A stretch of DNA of 64,000 nt from the NCBI GenBank assembly GCA_964250755.1, contig CAXUHB010000020.1:5011-69010 (forward strand), given 5' to 3'. A program made the translations under genes and the position numbers. This DNA is from DASWOJ01 sp964250755. Its GTDB lineage: Bacteria; Pseudomonadota; Alphaproteobacteria; Acetobacterales; Acetobacteraceae. The notes beneath the pieces were generated by a model, which did not search any database, was not told where the DNA came from, and saw only the letters and a program-made list of their open reading frames with translations. Positions 62,277 through 64,000 of this stretch are shown here, one piece after another; position 1 is the stretch's first letter, and every line of letters starts with the position of its first letter.

Positions 62277-63115
62277 CCCTGGAGGTCCGCAGCCGCCATG
62301 CCTGCTTCGGCGGGATGATGGGGTTCTATGCCCATCCGTCGCGGGCCACCGGCACCTCGATGCGCTTCGGCGTGTATGAGCCGCCGCAGGCTGCCTATGC
62401 GCGGTGCCCGGCGCTGTACTTCCTGGCGGGGCTGACCTGCACGGAGGAGACGTTCGCGCATAAGGCCGGGGCGCTGCGCCTGGCGGCGGAGCACGGCCTG
62501 GTGCTGGTCATGCCCGACACCAGCCCACGTGGGCTGGACCTGCCGGGAGAGGCGGAGTCCTGGGACTTCGGGCTGGCCGCCGGGTTCTACCTGGATGCGA
62601 CGCAGGCGCCCTGGGCGGGGCGCTACCGGATGGGGCAATATGTGTCGCAGGAGCTGCCGGCGCTGGTCGAGGCCGAGTTCCCGGTGCGGGCGGACCGGCG
62701 CGGGGTGTCCGGGCACTCGATGGGCGGGCACGGGGCGCTGGTGACGGCGCTGCGGGACCCCGCACGATGGCATTCGGTGTCGGCGTTCGCGCCGATCAGC
62801 AACCCGGCGGCGGTGCCGTGGGGGCAGAAGGCGTTCACGGGCTACCTGGGCGCGGACCGGGCGGCGTGGAAGGCTTGGGACGCGACGGCGCTGCTGCGGC
62901 GAGGAGCGTATCCCGGGCCGATCCTGGTGGATCAGGGCGGCACCGACCAGTTCCTGCCGGTGCAGTTGGACCCGGCGGCGTTCCAGGCCGCGGCGGCGGC
63001 TGCGGGGCAGGACCTGCTGCTGCGGATGCAGCCAGGGTATGACCACAGCTACTGGTTCGTGCAGACGTTCATGGCGGACCACATGGCACATCATGCGCGG
63101 GCGCTGCTGGGGTAG
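62273..63115 (+). CDS. fghA: S-formylglutathione hydrolase
   Basis: A 280-residue serine hydrolase that releases formate and glutathione in glutathione-dependent formaldehyde detoxification. The family signatures are complete: YFLAGLTCTEETFAHKAGA, MPDTSPRGLDLPGEAESWDF, the nucleophile elbow GVSGHSMGGHGAL, the acid in LVDQGGTDQFLP and the His in PGYDHSYWFVQ. The ATG overlaps the EthD stop codon. The partner formaldehyde dehydrogenase (adhC/frmA) is not in the window. Confidence 0.94.
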   Translation: MTLEVRSRHACFGGMMGFYAHPSRATGTSMRFGVYEPPQAAYARCPALYFLAGLTCTEETFAHKAGALRLAAEHGLVLVMPDTSPRGLDLPGEAESWDFGLAAGFYLDATQAPWAGRYRMGQYVSQELPALVEAEFPVRADRRGVSGHSMGGHGALVTALRDPARWHSVSAFAPISNPAAVPWGQKAFTGYLGADRAAWKAWDATALLRRGAYPGPILVDQGGTDQFLPVQLDPAAFQAAAAAAGQDLLLRMQPGYDHSYWFVQTFMADHMAHHARALLG

Positions 63116-63118
63116 GTG

Positions 63119-63158
63119 GGCTGCTCCTTCTCCCTCTTCCGGAGGGAGAGGGAGCAGC
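63119..63158. repeat. REP-like palindrome behind fghA
   Basis: CTGCTCCTTCTCCCTCTTCC followed by GGAGGGAGAGGGAGCAG forms an inverted repeat with outer arms CTGCTCC/GGAGCAG. It lies between the convergent fghA and DoxX genes and could end both transcripts. Confidence 0.7.
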
Positions 63159-63165
63159 GTCGTGC

Positions 63166-63582
63166 TTACGCCTGCGCCTTGGCGCGGCTGGGACGGGCGA
63201 GTTGGCCGTCCAGGCTGTAGGCGCCGCCGCCCAGGACCGAGAAGGCCAGGAAGCCACCGGCGATGGCGAGGTTCTTCAGAAAGTTGGTTCTCTCCACCAT
63301 GTCGGCGGTGTTGGCATGGCCCAGCATCGCCGTCGCGACCGTAAATACTGCCAGGATCGCTGCCATCCACCGGGTCTTGATGCCCAGCAGAAACAGGGTG
63401 CCGACCCCGAGCTCGACCCCGACCGCCACGATGTAGGCGATGTCCGGGGAGGGCACGCCGATCTTGGCGAAGTAGGCCTTGGTGGCCGCTGCCGCAGTGA
63501 ACTTGCCGAAGCCGCTGATGATGAACAGCAGCGCCATCGCCGCGCGTCCCGCGAGGATCATCAGGTTGCTCTGCGGCGTCAT
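63166..63582 (-). CDS. DoxX-family membrane protein
   Basis: A 138-residue protein with four membrane spans: LMILAGRAAMALLFIISGFG, IAYIVAVGVELGVGTLFLLG, RWMAAILAVFTVATAMLG and FLKNLAIAGGFLAFSVLGGG. The opening and F-LKN-AI-GG motif are typical of DoxX/SURF4-like proteins, which are linked to redox and stress processes in the inner membrane. Its ATG overlaps the stop of the glutamine-amidotransferase-type gene (ATGA). Confidence 0.88.
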   Translation of the reverse strand: MTPQSNLMILAGRAAMALLFIISGFGKFTAAAATKAYFAKIGVPSPDIAYIVAVGVELGVGTLFLLGIKTRWMAAILAVFTVATAMLGHANTADMVERTNFLKNLAIAGGFLAFSVLGGGAYSLDGQLARPSRAKAQA

Positions 63583-64000
63583 GCGGCGGTCCTCTGCGCG
63601 ATGCGGGTGCGGCAAGCGTCGCCGAAGGCGCGGAACAATGCAATGCTGTGGGGATCGGCGGCGTAGTCCCACTCCGGATGCCACTGCACGGCGAGCGCAA
63701 AGGCGGCGCCCTCCACCCGCACGCCCTCGACCGTGCCGTCCGGCGCCGTGGCCTCGATGATCAAGCGAGGCGCCAGGCGGTCTATGGCCTGCTCGTGGAC
63801 GGAGTTCACGGTGATGCGGGCCTGGCCGATGATGGCGGCCAGGCGGCCGGACAGCGCGGCCTCGTGCTTGGGGCGATACTGCTCGGGCTTGGCGCCGGGG
63901 CCGCCGCGGTGGTCCAGGCGGCCGGGCACGTCGTGGACCTGCTGGTGCAGGCTGCCGCCCAGCGCCACGTTCAGCTCCTGGATGCCGCGGCAGATCGCCA
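63579..64000 (-). CDS. Gamma-glutamyl-GABA hydrolase-like class I glutamine amidotransferase (N-terminus outside window)
   Basis: Only the C-terminal 140 residues are in the window; the gene continues past base 64000. At the very edge is ICRGIQELNVALGG, which holds the nucleophilic Cys of peptidase C26 enzymes, followed by LHQQVHDVPG, VNSVHEQAIDRLAP and VQWHPEWD with the catalytic His and Glu-side residues. The closest known roles are PuuD-type hydrolysis of gamma-glutamyl-GABA in putrescine breakdown or related gamma-glutamyl amides. It is translationally coupled to the DoxX gene. Confidence 0.85.
   Translation of the reverse strand, partial: AICRGIQELNVALGGSLHQQVHDVPGRLDHRGGPGAKPEQYRPKHEAALSGRLAAIIGQARITVNSVHEQAIDRLAPRLIIEATAPDGTVEGVRVEGAAFALAVQWHPEWDYAADPHSIALFRAFGDACRTRIAQRTAA

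Noticed and set aside
1..64000. tRNA, rRNA, CRISPR array, prophage or integrative element
   Set aside because: No cloverleaf-like or rRNA-like stretch, regular repeat-spacer pattern, integrase or phage gene was recognised by eye. A covariance-model search would be decisive for small RNAs and riboswitches.

Overview
The window is one continuous stretch of very GC-rich bacterial DNA with dense, short-spaced genes, broken only by a 100-base run of N at 3633-3732. The gene set suggests a free-living alphaproteobacterium, probably of the Acetobacteraceae (Rhodospirillales). Pointers are the three-gene proton-translocating transhydrogenase (pntAA-pntAB-pntB), HWE-type sensor kinase, PEP-CTERM surface proteins, a retinal-forming crtY-blh pair, Tat-exported TRAP solute receptors and glutathione-linked formaldehyde metabolism. 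This placement is an inference from gene content; no rRNA or tRNA gene was recognised.

Layout. 1-5.7 kb: end of a propionyl-CoA synthetase, a PH-domain membrane protein, a membrane histidine kinase with a sigma-54-activating response regulator, and a RidA deaminase. 6.0-10.5 kb: DUF4166 protein plus TIGR01777 epimerase, a TauE-type exporter and an amidase. 10.5-14.3 kb: an argininosuccinate-lyase-like enzyme behind a PEP-CTERM SGNH hydrolase, divergent from a LysR regulator over a palindrome. 14.3-18.0 kb: a decayed parDE-like toxin-antitoxin pair, then the transhydrogenase operon. 18.1-25.6 kb: beta-carotene cleavage enzyme and lycopene cyclase (retinal branch), a CheB-type methylesterase, and a response regulator with a giant CheB-CheR-PAS-HWE kinase broken by a one-base frameshift. 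25.9-26.4 kb: an internally deleted transposase relic. 26.7-38.1 kb: a 1023-residue S-layer-like protein, followed by a polytopic membrane protein and three glycan-building genes (GT4, a three-domain glycosyltransferase, a coiled-coil methyltransferase). 39-47 kb: SNF2 helicase, acyltransferase, 2'-5' RNA ligase-like protein and AsmA. 47-54.7 kb: NIPSNAP, a chemoreceptor, a PEP-CTERM protein, sterol-desaturase-like hydroxylase, SlyB-like lipoprotein, VOC protein, Asp/Glu racemase and acyltransferase. 55-64 kb: an Ldh-type dehydrogenase with an internal amber stop, small secreted proteins, a third PEP-CTERM protein, an alpha/beta-hydrolase lipoprotein, two tandem TRAP receptors, EthD plus S-formylglutathione hydrolase, DoxX and the end of a glutamine-amidotransferase-type hydrolase.

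Three themes recur. First, cell-surface construction: an S-layer-like protein with a glycan cluster, three PEP-CTERM proteins whose sorting enzyme is not in the window, and two membrane acyltransferases. Second, signalling: a two-component sigma-54 system, two CheB-like proteins, a composite CheB/CheR kinase and a chemoreceptor with a CheR-tether-like tail. Third, genome decay: frameshifts, an internal stop, transposase relics and a dead toxin-antitoxin pair. A family of short GC-rich palindromes (REP-like) lies in or at the edges of many intergenic gaps. The same palindrome family sits at the assembly gap, where a 55-bp sequence is repeated on both sides.
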